Notes: generated by a model from the sequence alone, not told the origin. Positions 43,261-55,984 are shown, counted from the first letter of the stretch. The stretch: DNA of 64,000 nucleotides from Vigna angularis (GCF_016808095.1 NC_068976.1:36787871-36851870), one strand, 5' to 3'. A program made the numbers and translations.

Positions 43261-44143
43261 TTGATTGCTTTTATCTGTATTGTTTGTTTTGATTCTGCTT
43301 TAGTTTCATAATAGGGTTGTGCATGAGTGATCTGAGAATTTTATTGCAGGGAGCCAGTGAGGGGTAGGCTTAGGACGCATTTAGGTCAAGCTAGGAAGAA
43401 GAAGAAAATTTCCCGAAAGTGCCGCTGAGCGGCAAACTACCGCTGAGCAGCAGCGTCGTAGACTGGGCTTAGGTTGCCTCTTAGCGGAACCTGAGCCCAT
43501 TAGGGTATTTTTATACCCTAAGTTGCGCCTTGGCCTCTCTTTTAATACTTTCCTCTACACACATACTCCTACATATTCTTTCAAAGGATCTCTACAATTT
43601 TTCCCTCATCCCTCTTGAGAAAACCTCTCTTTCACTCACTTTCTCACTAGTTCCATCTAAGTTTGGGGTTGGAAGAGAGCATCATAGCTTGAAAGCATTC
43701 TCCATTCATCTAGCATCTCCACCCAAGTAAGTCAAGCATTTTTCATTCTAGGGTTCTTGAGTTTGAATTGGATTATTAAAGCATGAAATTTTAGGGGTTT
43801 TGATCTTTATGCATGATTTGATGATTTCATTGAGGTTTGAACCGATTAAACTGAATGATTGTGATCTGGAAAACTGAAAAATGCATGTGGGTGGAGTTAG
43901 GATAAGCCAAAAGGAGTTTTTCAAAATTCTGCAGATTTACCGCTCAGGGATAACTTGCCGCTGAGCGGCACTCTAACAGACTTGTGATTTTGCTGAGTTG
44001 CATTTTGGATAGTTGCACTGGTGGCGCTGAGGGGTGATTTTGACCCTCAGCGGTGGTTTAAGCTTTGAAATAATGGTGTTGGATGTGTTTTTACTAATGA
44101 TTAGCAACATGTTTGTGGTTTTGTATTTGTGTTTGATGTAGGA
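43261..44143 (+). other. Leader of the accessory ORF (E)
   Basis: No ORF with support. It has a possible splice acceptor TTTTATTGCAG/GG (near 43349), palindromes at 43421-43444 and 43940-44055, a perfect 9-bp inverted repeat TTAGGGTAT with T4 loop (43500-43521), AAGTTTGGGGTTGG (43659-43672) and a second TTTGTATTTGTGTTTGATGTAG acceptor-like stretch just before the ATG. The pattern suits a separate or spliced transcript (inference). Confidence 0.45.
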
Positions 44144-45385
44144 ATGACATCCTCTTCAGGCAAAAGAATGAAGACCATGGCATCCAAAAGAAAAGAAAAG
44201 GAACCAGAACAACCCCATTCTAGCAGGTTTCTATCTCGCAAACATGAAAAACACTTCAAGGTGGTCCAGGATAGGAGACTACTTATGGAGAGAAAGGTTG
44301 GAATGATACCTAACTTTGCTCCTCAATTTGGAGAGCAATTGTTAGGGAATGATTGGGGGAAGCTAGCCACATACCCTACACCTGCCAATATAGTTGTGGT
44401 AAAAGAGTTCTACACTAATGCAAGAAAGATTGGTGATTATCTAGCTGAGAATTACCTAGGCTATGTCAGAGCCCATGCTATTAGGTATGATCCTGATTCC
44501 ATCAATAACTTCTTGGATACTGTGTGGGCTGGTGAGCAGTGCCAGTTTGCTCTCTGTATGGAAGAAGGTGCTGATTTTGATGACGTGGAGAGAGTTTTAT
44601 GTGTACCTGGAGGACATTTTCAGAGAAATAGAACCGGCTCTGTGGTTAACATCAGGAGAACTGACTTGACTCCTCTTGCAAAGTACTGGATGGCATTTTC
44701 TCATGCCAACATTCAGCCATGTTCTCATGTGTCAGACATCACTCTTAGCAGGGCACTTCTCCTTTACTATGCAATCAGGAACTTGAATGTCAATATTGGA
44801 CAAGTAATAGCTGATGAGATAAGGATCTGCGACAACACAACAAACAACAAAGCACCCTTAGGACATCCTTCTTTGATTACACACCTCTACAAGATAGCTG
44901 GAGTGGATACTTCTGCTCCACCATTTGAAAGGCCAAGGAAAGCAATTGATGAGGCCTATTACAGACAATACTGTGGAGGTGAGGAAGCGGCTCAGCCAGT
45001 TCCACCACGCCGTACTCGTAGAGAAAGAGGGCAAGCACAGGGTCAGGCATCAGCTGAGACACATGAAGCAGAACCTTTTCAGATGAGGGACATGTACATG
45101 TCTCTCATAGGTGCACAGTTACAGTCTATCCACAGAGGGCAGGTGGCCACTGCTGAGATGATTGTTGGAATGTATGATACACCTCCAGCACACAGGTGGA
45201 CTATGGAGGAATTTCATAATGTGGTAGCCTGGCCAGAAGAGTAGGTACAAGGAGACAGAGCTGAAGCAGCTGAAGCTTCAACTATGGAGATGGAAGAAGA
45301 CGATGCTGATGATGATGAGGATGATGCATTTGAAGATGTTGAAGATGAGGAAGAAGAGGAGGATACAGATGACAGTTCAGATTGA
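44144..45385 (+). pseudogene. Accessory ORF (putative plant transposon protein domain), E copy
   Basis: Best-preserved of the three copies. ATG at 44144 (MTSSSGKRMKTMASKRK); basic N-terminus about 1-45; globular region about 50-300 with NFAPQFGEQLL, ATYPTPANIVVVKEFY, NYLGYVRAHAIRYDPDSI (absent from E1), PGGHFQRNRTGS, FSHANIQPCSHVSD, GHPSLITHL, PRKAIDEAYYRQYC; then MRDMYMSLIGAQLQ. An in-frame TAG at 45242-45244 (Gln in E1) separates the last 47 codons, an acidic tail rich in Asp and Glu ending DSSD. The family is known from plant transposable elements; I know no biochemical role. It occupies the env-like position, but I see no convincing signal peptide or membrane segment. Confidence 0.75.
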
Positions 45386-46640
45386 AGAGGAGCTGAGATA
45401 GCATTTACTGATGAATGCTATCATAACTGAAGCAGGATTTATGTTTTTGTTTGGTTTTCTAAACTTGTTTATTTATTTGTTTTTAGTTTAGGGTTTGATG
45501 TACTCAATGAAAACTTTATCTGTTATGATGGTTTGCTGATGATTGTGATTGTTTGATAAGTAATACTTGAATGATGCTTTGATATAGATTGATGGTGAGA
45601 TGTGCACATTACATGCTTATACAGGTGGTTCAAAAGCTTTGTGAGCAAATGCAAGTTATTATGATTGTGATTGTGATATTAAGCAGGATGTGTATGTCAA
45701 ATGTGAATGAGCTTACATGTGAGGTTTTGAGCTCTAGAGTATTACTTTGAGTGTTATTACTTTGGAAGCATGAATAACTTTGCCCAGGTTTTCTATGATT
45801 GAATTACTTGCTTGTTTGCATTATATGATCAAGGCCCTTTGTTGGTAGCCCTTATATTAGCCAAGTTGCATGAAATAAGCCACTAAAGAGAACACTATGT
45901 GTTCTATCCTTTGAACCCTTAGCCTTGAACATAAATTTAAAACCCTTGTTGAAAGCTTTACCTTGAGTTAAGTAGAAAATGTTTTGTGGTATTAACTAAT
46001 GTTCAAGTTTGGGGTTGTTGGAAAATAGAAAAAGGGAAATTGAAAGCATTGAGTTAAGAGCTAAGAATTAAGTATGTGAAAATAGAAAGAAAAGAAAAAA
46101 AAAAGAAAAAGCAAAGCTCAATGCAAAGGAAAGTTGGGAAAAGTAAGAATGATTGTGTTTATATGATTCTCTTAACTCAAGGGTTTTGTGATCTAGAAAA
46201 ACCAATTTTCTTGTTAGTCCAGCCACATTATAAGCTATAGAAAAATTCCTTGTGATGATGCATGCTTGTGAATTTATTTGATCGTGGTTAAATGAAAGGC
46301 AAAGTCAATTCATGTGACACTGTGATAGTAGAGTGAATCAGTGATTACCTCTTATACACTTGTGTTTGAGTGAAACACTTTACCTAGTGAGGAAAGACTC
46401 CATGAGCACATAAACATCTTTGCTTAGTTGATTGATCATTCATGAAAAATAGCATTTGTTGGATATTAAGTGATTTAGTGAACACCTAAAGCATGTGCAC
46501 GTCTTGATTGAAATCTTTGTCATGAGTTTAATTGAAGTTTTCACTTATCTTGAAAAGAGGATTTTTGAATGAGTGAACCATTGTACAGATTGGTAGAAGA
46601 TTGAGTTACATTTTGTTTGCTTGAGGACAAGCAAAGTTCT
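45386..46640 (+). other. 3' UTR of E
   Basis: Non-coding, shared with all copies. Internal AAGTTTGGGGTTGTTGG near 46004-46020; A/G-rich tract 46020-46130. Confidence 0.6.
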
Positions 46641-46653
46641 AAGTTTGGGGTTG
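46641..46653 (+). promoter_or_regulatory. Polypurine tract of E
   Basis: AAGTTTGGGGTTG abutting the TGATAACAG of the 3' LTR. Confidence 0.75.
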
Positions 46654-46969
46654 TGATAACAGTTGAAAGACTGTTATTTTCATGCTTAAATTTGATACTA
46701 AAAGCAACCTTTAACACTTAGAAACTAGCTTGAAATCATGCTTTTGGTTATATTTTTAGAAATAAGAGAGTTGGACAGGTTTATGCTTGATTTCAGTGTT
46801 TTATGCAGGTTTTAAGGTGAATTTGGTGAAAGAAGTGAAGAAGGATAGGAATGAAATCATAAAAGACATTAAAAAGTGCAAAAGGAGAAGCCGCAATTAC
46901 CGCTCAGCGGCAGTTTACCGCTGAGCGGCACTCAGAAACCCACGTTGGCTCCGCGGAGGGGTGAAAAGG
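46654..46969 (+). repeat. 3' LTR of E, first part
   Basis: TGATAACAG to GTGAAAAGG, then H. The terminal hairpin has one A to G change that keeps a G-T pair. Continues at 57442. Confidence 0.85.
46965..46969 (+). repeat. Target site duplication of H (left)
   Basis: AAAGG, repeated at 57437-57441. Confidence 0.85.
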
Positions 46970-47761
46970 TGATGGACAAATTTATGATCACCAAAATATG
47001 ATGTCACAAACTTGTTTTACAATCGGCAAGTATGACCGAATCGTTTCAAGTAATAAACTTGGTATGACCAAGTATCGTTCTCCCAAAGGACTCACGGCCT
47101 AGTTTAGTTATGTGATTTGTTGATTAGCTAAGACTTAAGGACGAAATAAGTTGAATTTAATATGCAAAACAGAAAATAAACATGTATGCATGAATGTGAT
47201 CAATGGCTAAAGCAAAATACAAATACTTTCAATGGAATATATGGATGAGTATGTTGTTGGGGTTATCAATTTCATCTTATTCACTCTCATATATTTTAGG
47301 AATTCAACATTCAATTCATCATTGTTAATGCCACTCTCTAAATTACCTTTCAAAGAAGGCTTCTCCCTAATTACGAGTTCATACGATTCCTAGCATCCCT
47401 AATAATTAGTTTATTTAGCACAGGAGCTTAAGGCAACCAATATACCTATTGGGAGAAATTCCCCAGATCTAGACTTCCCCGTACGTGTCCGTATCGACAA
47501 AACCAATAATCATGCATTGAATGAGTTAAACAAAGCAAGCATTAAGTAAAAAGGAAAAACCCTAACTAATGATGAAAGAAAGCATAAATCTTAGATTAAG
47601 ATGCAAGCACAAATTCCATATATGAGAGCTTCAAAAGATTACATTGATTCCCCAACAAACATACAAGGTTTAGTTCACCATATTCATGGTGAACCTAGAT
47701 GAACAATAATGAAAGAATGAAAGATAAAACCCTAGAGAGGTGAAGAGGTAGCTTGAACATC
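46970..47761 (-). repeat. 3' LTR of H, first part
   Basis: TGATGGACAAATTT start. Interrupted by solo LTR G; continues at 49085. Confidence 0.85.
47757..47761 (+). repeat. Target site duplication of G (left)
   Basis: ACATC, against GCATC at 49080-49084. H's other LTR has GCATC here, so the left copy mutated. Confidence 0.75.
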
Positions 47762-49079
47762 TGATGGACAAATTTGTAAGCACCAAAATATGATGTCACA
47801 AACTTTTTTCACAATCGGCAAGTATGACCGAATCGTTCAAGTAATAAACTTGGTAAGACCAAGTATCGTTCTTCCCAAAGGACTCACGGCCTAGTTTAGT
47901 TGTGTGGTTTGTTGATTAGCTAAGACTTAAGGACGAAATAATTGGATTATATTATGCAAGACGAAAAACTAAACATGTATGCATGGAGTTTGATCAATGG
48001 CAAAGACAAAAGATAAACACTTTCAATGGATTATATGAATGAATATGTTGTTGGGGGTCAATTTCATCTCATCCACTCTCATACATTTTAGGAATTCAAC
48101 ATTCAACTCATCATTGTTAATGCCACTCTCTAAAGTACCATTCTAGATGGCTTCTCCCTAATCAAATAGTTCATACAATTCCTAGCATTCCTAATGATTA
48201 GTTCATAAACGCAGGAGCTTAACGACAACCAATATAATATTGTTAGTATAATATTGGGAGAAATTCCCCGGATCTAGACTTCCCCGTACGTGTCCGTATC
48301 GACAAAACCAATAATCATGCATTAGAATGAGTTAAACAATGCAAGCATTAAGCAAAGAGGAAAAACCCTAACTAATGATGAAAGAAAGCATAAGTCTTAA
48401 TTTAAAGATGCAAGCATAAATTCCATATATGAGAGCTTCAAGAGATTACATTGATTCCCCAACAAACATACAAGGTTTAGTTCACCATATTCATGGTGAA
48501 CCTAGATGAATTACAATGAAAGTATGAAAGAATAAACCCTGAAAAGGTGAAGAGGTAGCCTGAGCATCCAAGATCCTCCTTCAAAGGGGTGGAAGAGAGA
48601 GTGTTTGCCTTCGTTCTGCCAAAGATACCTAACCCTAGGAAACCCTAAAGCTTAAATACCATTCGTAAATTACAAAAAAATCAAGCCCAAGCCCATTAAA
48701 GTGCCGCTCAGCGGTAAATACCGCTCAGCGGTGATTGCGCGTCTCGTTTTCTCCCCTCAGCGGCCATTTTGCCCCTCAGCGGACCTCCCGCAATCTCTTG
48801 AGTGCCGCTCAGCGGTAAAATGCCGTTGAGCGGTGACTTCGGCTTCTCCTTTTTCACTCTTTGATTCCTTTTCTGATTCCCTCTCTCTCATTCTTCACTT
48901 CTTTCACTAAATTCACCTTAAAACCTGCACAAAAACACTGAAATCAAGCATAAACCTGTCCAGCTCACTTATTTCTGAAAATATGGATAAAAGTATGATT
49001 TCAAGCTAGTTTCTAAGTCTAAAGGTTGCTTTTAGTATCAATTTTAAGCATGAAAATAACAGTTTTTCAACTGTTATCA
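47762..49079 (-). mobile_element. Solo LTR G nested in the 3' LTR of H
   Basis: Complete 1318-bp LTR (TGATGGACAAATTT to CTGTTATCA), flanked by a near-perfect 5-bp duplication. Internal sequence was removed by LTR-LTR recombination. Palindromes lie near 48702-48835. It must be younger than H, which is younger than E. Confidence 0.85.
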
Positions 49080-49516
49080 GCATCCAATATCCTCCTTCAA
49101 AGGGGTGGAAGAGAGAGTGTTTGCTTCGTTCCAGCCAAAGATACTAACCCTAGGAAACCCTAAAGCTTATATATTATTCGTAAATTACATAAAATTAGGC
49201 CCAAGCCCAAAAATAGTGCCGCTCAGTGGTAAGTGCGCCAGCTCGGTTCTTCCCCTCAGCGGCCATTTTGCCCCTCAACGGTCCTCCCGTGAGCTCCTGA
49301 GTGTCTTTTCTGATTTCATCTCTCTCCTTCTTCACTTCTTTCACTAAATTCACCCTAAAACCTGCACAAAAACACTGAAATCAAGCATAAACCTGTCCAG
49401 CTCTCTTATTTCTGAAAATATAAATAAAAGCATGATTTCAAGCTAGTTTCTAAGGATAAAGGTTGCTTTTAGTATCAATTTTAAGCATGAAAATAACAGT
49501 TTTTCAACTGTTATCA
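49080..49516 (-). repeat. 3' LTR of H, second part
   Basis: Begins with the duplicated GCATC (49080-49084) and ends at CTGTTATCA. About 60-70 bp including two palindromes are deleted after CTCCTGAGTG (49304) compared with H's 5' LTR. Confidence 0.85.
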
Positions 49517-50719
49517 CAACCCCAAACTTAGAACTTTGCTTGTCCTCAAGCAAACAAGATTTAACTCAATCTTCAACCAATTGATATGATTATTCACTCA
49601 TTCAAAAATCTCTTTTTCAAGATAAGTAAAAACTTCAATCAACGTTATGACCAAGAGTTCAATCAAGATGTGCACATGCTTTAGTGTTCACAAAATCATT
49701 TAATTTCCAACAAATGCTATTTTTCATGAATGATCAATCAATTAAGCATGAATGTTCATGTGCTTATGGAATATTTCCTCACTAGGTAAAGTGTTTCACT
49801 CACACACAAGTGTATAAGAGGTAATCACTCATTCACTCTACTCTCACAATGTCACCTGAATCAACTTTACCTTTCATTTTACCACAATCAAAAACATTCA
49901 CAAGCATGCATCATCACAAGGAGTTTTCAATGGCTTATAATGTGGCTGGGCTAACAAGAAAATTGGTTTTTCTAGATCACAAAATCCTTGAGTTAAGAGA
50001 ATCATAACAACACAATTGTTCTTATTCTTCCCAACTTGCCTTTGCATTTGCATTGAGCTTTGCTTCTTTTTCTTTTCTTTTCTTTTTCTTTTTCTTTGCA
50101 TATTCTTATTTTTTAGCTCTTAGCTCAATGCTTTTCCTTTTTCATGTTTTCCCAACAACCCCAAACTTGAACATTTAACAATACCACACAAGATCTTCTA
50201 CTTAACTCAAGGTAAAGCTTTTCAACAAGGGTTTTCAATTTATGTTCAAGGCTAAGTGTTCAAAGGATAGAACACGAAGTGTTCTCTTTTAAGGGGCTAA
50301 CTTTATGAATTTGGCCAATAAAAAGGGTTCCAACAAATGGCCTTGATCATATGATGCAAAACAAGCAATTGATTCAATCATAGAAAACCTGGGCAAAGTC
50401 ATTCATGCTTTCAAAGCAATAGCATTCAATCAATAACAACTCTGGAGCTCAAAACCTCACATATAAGCTCATTCACATTTGACATACACATCCTGCTTAA
50501 TATCACAATCACAATCATAATACTTTGCATTTGTTCACAGAGCTTGTGAACCACCTGTTTAAGCATGTAATGTACACATCTATCTCACATCAATCAGTCA
50601 ATAATCATCATCAAGCATTACTTATCACACAATCACAGTCACTAGCAAACCATCATAACAAACTAGGTTTTGAATAGAGTACTTCAACCCTAAACAAAAA
50701 CAAAAATACGTACAGAACA
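49517..50719 (-). other. 3' UTR of H
   Basis: Polypurine tract complement at 49517-49529; internal second copy near 50157-50170; T/C-rich run 50060-50100. No gene. Confidence 0.6.
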
Positions 50720-50767
50720 CTGGGTTGCCAACCAGTAAGCGCTTGTTTAATGTCACGAGCCTGACCC
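50720..50767 (-). repeat. Stop-proximal stem-loop motif of H
   Basis: Same position as in B, 6 nt from the integrase stop. Stem altered to CTGGGTTGCCAACCAG, still able to pair (CTGG/CCAG plus TT/AA with a bulged G). Confidence 0.65.
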
Positions 50768-50773
50768 AGACTT

Positions 50774-53700
50774 TCAAGGATCAACCAACAACATCACTAT
50801 GGATAATTGTTGCACTTCTCCTAGATAGGGCTTGAGACGTTGACCATTCACTACCCAACTTTTCTGTGGATCAGCAGCAGCTGGATCAAATATTTCAATT
50901 GCTCCATGCGGATGCACTTCTTTTATCACAAATGGTCCTGACCATTTTGACTTCAGCTTCCCAGGAAATATCTTCAATCTTGAATTGAACAATAGTACCT
51001 GTTGTCCTGGATTGAAAACTCTATTCACCAACTTCCTGTCATGATAAAATTTGATTTTGTCTTTGTAATCCTTGGATGAATCATATGCATGTAATCACAT
51101 TTCTTCAAGTTCCAAAATTTGTGTTCTGCATGTGCATTGAGTTTCATAAGGATCAAAATTCAAGAATTTCAAAGCCCATAATGCTCTATGCTGCAATTCT
51201 ATTGGCAAATGGCATGCTTTCCCATAGACTAATTGAAACGGTGATAATCCCATAGATGTCTTCATTGCTGTCCTATAAGCCCAAAGAGCATCATCCAATT
51301 TGAGAGACCAATCCTTTCTTGATGAAGTCACTGTTTTTTCCAGGATCCTTTTTATCTCCCTGTTAGACACCTCAGCTTGTCCATTGGTTTGTGGATGATA
51401 ACGTGCAGCTACCTTATGTTTTACTCCATAGTGTTTGAGTACTTTCTCTAGCTGATAATTGCAAAAATGAGATCCTTCATCACTGATCAACACTCTTGGA
51501 GTGCCAAAACGTGAGAATATCTGCCTCTTCAGGAATTTAATTACCGTGCTAGCATCATTTTTAGGACAAGCTAATGCTTCCACCCATTTACTCACATAAT
51601 CCACTGCTACCAGAATATATTCATTGTTGAAAGATGGAGGGAAGGGTCCAACAAAGTCAATACCCCAACAATCAAAAACCTCAACCTCTAAAATACCTTG
51701 TAAAGACATCTCATGACGTTTAGTGATTGTCCCTGCTCTTTGACATTTATCACAATTTCTAGCATGATAATGGGCATCTTTAAATAAAGTTGGCCAATAA
51801 AACCCTGATTGAAGGACTTTTGTTGATGTTCTTTCTCCATTAAAATGTCCTCCATAAGGTGAATCGTGACAATGCCAGAGAATTCCTTCTGCTTCTTCAT
51901 TTGTAACACATCTCCTCAGAAGATTATCTGCTCCAATTTTGAACAAATAAGGATCATCCCAAACAAACTGCTTGGCATCATGCAGAAATTTCTTTTTTTG
52001 TTGCCAAGTTAAGTCTTCCGGCATGACCCTTGCAGCTTTGAAATTAGCCATATCAGCAAACCAGGGCCTCTGCTGAATATACATGAGTGATTCATCTGAA
52101 AAAATTCCCAGATTTCAGACTCCTTGCTAGTGACCTCATTGTTGACTAACCGTGACAAATAATCAGAAATTAAGTTCTCACTTCCTTTCTTATCACGGAT
52201 TTCTACATCAAATTCTTACAATAGTAGTACCCATCTAATCAGACGTGGCTTAGAATCTGGTTTTGTCAACAAATATTTGATAGCTGTATGATTTGTATAG
52301 ACAGTCACCTTAGACCCAATAAGATAAGGTCTAAATTTCTCTAGAGCATACACAATTGCAAGAAATTCTTTCTCTGTAGTAGCATAATTCAATTGAGCAT
52401 CGTTCAGAACCTTGCTAGCATAATAAATTGGATGAAACTTTTGTTCTTTCCGCTGGCCAAGGACAACTCCTATTGCATAATCACTTGCATCACACATTAA
52501 TTCAAAATTTTGATCCCAATCTGGCGCTACAATTACTGGAGCTGACACTAACTTCTTCTTCAATGTGTCGAAAGCTTTCAGACAGTCTTCATTCATCACA
52601 AAAGGAGCATCCTTCATCAAAAGATTACTCAATGGTTTAGCAATTTTTGAGAAATCTTTGATGAATCTTCTATAAAACCCAGCATGACCAAGAAAACTTC
52701 TAATCCCCTTTACATTTGTTGGTGGAGGTAGTTTCTCAATGACTTCTACTTTAGCTTTGTCTACCTCAATTCCTTTAGCAGAGATTTTATGCCCCAATAC
52801 AATTCCTTCAGTTACCATGAAATGACATTTCTCCCAATTAAGAACAAGATTTGTCTGAACACATCTTTTGAGGACAGTGTTCAAATTAGCCAAACATCTT
52901 TGGAAAGAATTTCCAAAAACTGAGAAATCATCCATGAATACTTCAATGCATTTTTCTAAGAGATCTGCAAAAATTGCCTGCATACACCTCTAAAACGTAG
53001 CTAGAGCATTACATAATCCAAAAGGCATCTTTCTATATGCAAAGATACCAAAAGGACAAGTAAAAGCCGTCTTCTCCTAGTCTTTTGGATCTACCACAAT
53101 TTGATTGTATCCAGAATATCCATCTAGAATACAATAGAAAGCCTGCCCTGATAACCTTTCTAACATCTGATCCATGAAAGGAAGAGGAAAATGATCTTTC
53201 CTAGTAGCTTTATTCAGCTTCCTGTAATCAATGCACATACGCCAGCCAGTAACTGTCCGAGTAGGAATAAGTTCATTCTTATCATTATAAATTACTGTCA
53301 TCCCACCTTTCTTTGGAACCACCTGTACTGGACTCACCCATTCAGTGTCAGAGATTGGATAGATGATGCCCGCTTCTAGCAGTTTCAACACTTCTTTTCT
53401 GACCACCTCGTTCATAACAGGATTTAACCTTCTTTGTGGTTGAGCACTTGGTTTATAATCTTCTTCCATAAAAATCTTGTGCATGCAATAAGTTGGGCTA
53501 ATACCTTTGAGATTTGATATTGACCACCCAATTGCTTCTTTGTTGGCTTTCAGAATTTCTATCAACTGCTCTTCTTCTTATAGAGATAAAGAGTTATTGA
53601 TGATGATTGGCTTTGTTCCATCTTCTTCTAGAAAAACATATTTCAGATGTGATGGCAATCTTTTTAATTCTGGTGTCTGTGCTTTAACTGCTTCTTCCTT

Positions 53701-55927
53701 ATCAATTATTTCGAATATTGGATCTTCCTCCGGACTCTTTTTCAATGTTTCCAAGTCCATCAGACATTCATCAATCAATTTCTCTTCTTCTTCATCTAAA
53801 TCTTCACATGCATCAATGAGAGTTTTTTCCAATGGAGAGATATTTCGCATCATCCTTTCTTGCACCATACAAACTTCATCAAGTTCATCAAATTGAAAAC
53901 ATGCTTTGTCATCATTTGGATATGTCATGGCCTTGGATACGTCAAAAGTGACTTCTTCATCATCAACTCTCATTTTAAGCTTACCATTCTCTACATCAAT
54001 CAAAACTTTAGCAGTGTTCATAAAAGGTCTCCCAAGAATAAGAGGAACATCACTATTCCCTTCCATCTCCATCACAATAAAATCCACTAGAAATACAAAT
54101 TTGTCAACCTTCACTAGAACATCTTCAACCACTCCAGATGGATATTTAAGAGACCTGTCCGCCAATTGAAGAGTCATTCTGGTTGGTTTAATTTCCAGCC
54201 CCTGAATTGTTCTGCACATGGATAACGGCATTAGATTAATGCTAGCTCCCAAATCAATCAATGCTCTTCCAACTTTCACATCTCCTATGGTGCATGGAAT
54301 AATGAAGCTTCCTGGATCTTTAAGTTTAGGAGGTAGTTTCTGTATGATTGCACTGCAATTACCCTGTACATTGATAGTTTCCTTTTCAATGTACTTGTGT
54401 TTCTTTGTGAGGAGTTCCTTCAAAAACTTTGCATATGCTGGCATCTGTTGCAATGCTTCAGAGAATGGTATAGTGATCTCCAGCTTCTTAAATAATTCCA
54501 TGAATCTTTCCAACTGCTTTTCTTTCTCCTTCCTTGAATAACTCTTTGGATAAGGAAGTGGCTTTTCATACTCTTTTTCTTTTTGTCTCTCCTCTCTCTC
54601 TTCTCTCTCTTTTTTTTCTCTCCTCTCCTCTTCTTCTTTTTTCTTTTTCTCTCTCTCAACTCTTTCTTTCCACTCACATGTTTCTTTTTCACTCTCACTC
54701 TCATTTTCTTTCCCCTCTCTTTCTTTTTCTTTTCTCTAACACTCTACCACTTCTGGTCACAACAGTTTTACACTCCTTTATGAGATTATCATGTTTCATC
54801 TTGTCAACTATTCTCTCAACATAAACCTCCATATTTTTAAATGCAGCATCCACATTCTGACAATAAGACGCATTCGTCTTCAAGAATCTTTGGAAAGTCT
54901 CTTCAAGTTTTGTTGTTTTCTCAACTGGAGTAGATTGCATTTGCCATTTTTGCTGTTGCACTTGAACCATTGAGACCTGTTGTCTTTCCTGTGGTATTTG
55001 AGCAAGCTTCATAATTACCTCTTCAAGCTATTGAGAGATAATTCTATTTTGAATAAGCAAAGCATCATTTGATTGTAACAACTCCTTCTGACTAAGATAT
55101 CCTCTTTCAATGTTGAGTTCGTTGTCACTAGTAGCCATATTTTCAATAATTTCAGTTGCTTCCTCTAGAGTTTTCCAGTTAATGTTTCCTCCTGCTGAGG
55201 CATGAAGCATCATCTTAGTTTGTGAACCAAGACCTCCAAGGAAAGTTAGGACTACTTCTTCTTCTTTGAAACCATGCATGGGAGTTTTTCGTAACAGGCT
55301 TTTATATCTGTCCCATGCATGCCCCAGTGATTCTTCCATGCCCTGCTTAAATGAAGAAATCTCTTGCTTGCCTTTAGTCACCTTGGATTGTGGGAAGTAC
55401 TTGTTTAAAAATTTTGTTACCATTGCTTCCCACTCTGTGAAACTTTCTTCTAGGAAAGAATTTAACCAAAGCTTAGCATTGCCTCCCAATGAGAAAGGAA
55501 ACAAGCTAAGTTTGATAGCTTCGTCTGGCACCCCATTAATCTTGACTGTGTTGCAAATCTCATTGAAGGTAGTAAGGTGCTCATATGGGCTTTCATGAGA
55601 TAACCCATTAAATTGGTTGCTTTTCACCAGTTGGATCAATGCTGGTTTGACCTCCATATTAGCTGCATTGACTCTAGGTCTAGCTATACTGTTAAAGTGC
55701 TGAGGTTCAGCTGTATTGGTGTAATCAGCAAGAGTTTTTCTGTTATTATTGTTCTCCATATTTTCTGTGATATGGTCAGAACCTTGTGGTGATGGTTGCA
55801 ACAGAGTTTCCAGAGAAGGGAAAAGTTCTCTAGATGTTTGGATTCTTCTCCTCCGTCTACTCTCGTCTAGACCTTCAAGAAGAGGTTCTGTTGTTTTCTT
55901 GCTCCTTGTTCTAATTGCTTCCTGCAT
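50774..55927 (-). pseudogene. Gag-PR-RT-RNaseH-IN polyprotein of H, disabled
   Basis: Same domain order as B from ATG 55927. In-frame stops at 55028-55030 (end of capsid region), 53578-53580 (before RT), 53077-53079 and 52990-52992 (within RT), 52216-52218 (RNase H) and 51095-51097 (after the integrase core), plus frameshifts in the K/E-rich region near 54720 and near 52105. Motifs still visible: [49 protein letters not shown] (Gly to Glu next to the catalytic Asp), [21 protein letters not shown]. Gag lacks the zinc knuckle, as in B and C. Most stops replace Gln codons. Confidence 0.85.
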
Positions 55928-55984
55928 ACACAAGAAAACAAAACCCTAAAAAAATTGGTTAGCACAAAAAGATATAGGAGAAGA

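Noticed and set aside
44144..45385. Accessory ORF as a true envelope glycoprotein
   Set aside because: No convincing signal peptide, transmembrane segment or fusion-type region; only its position is env-like.
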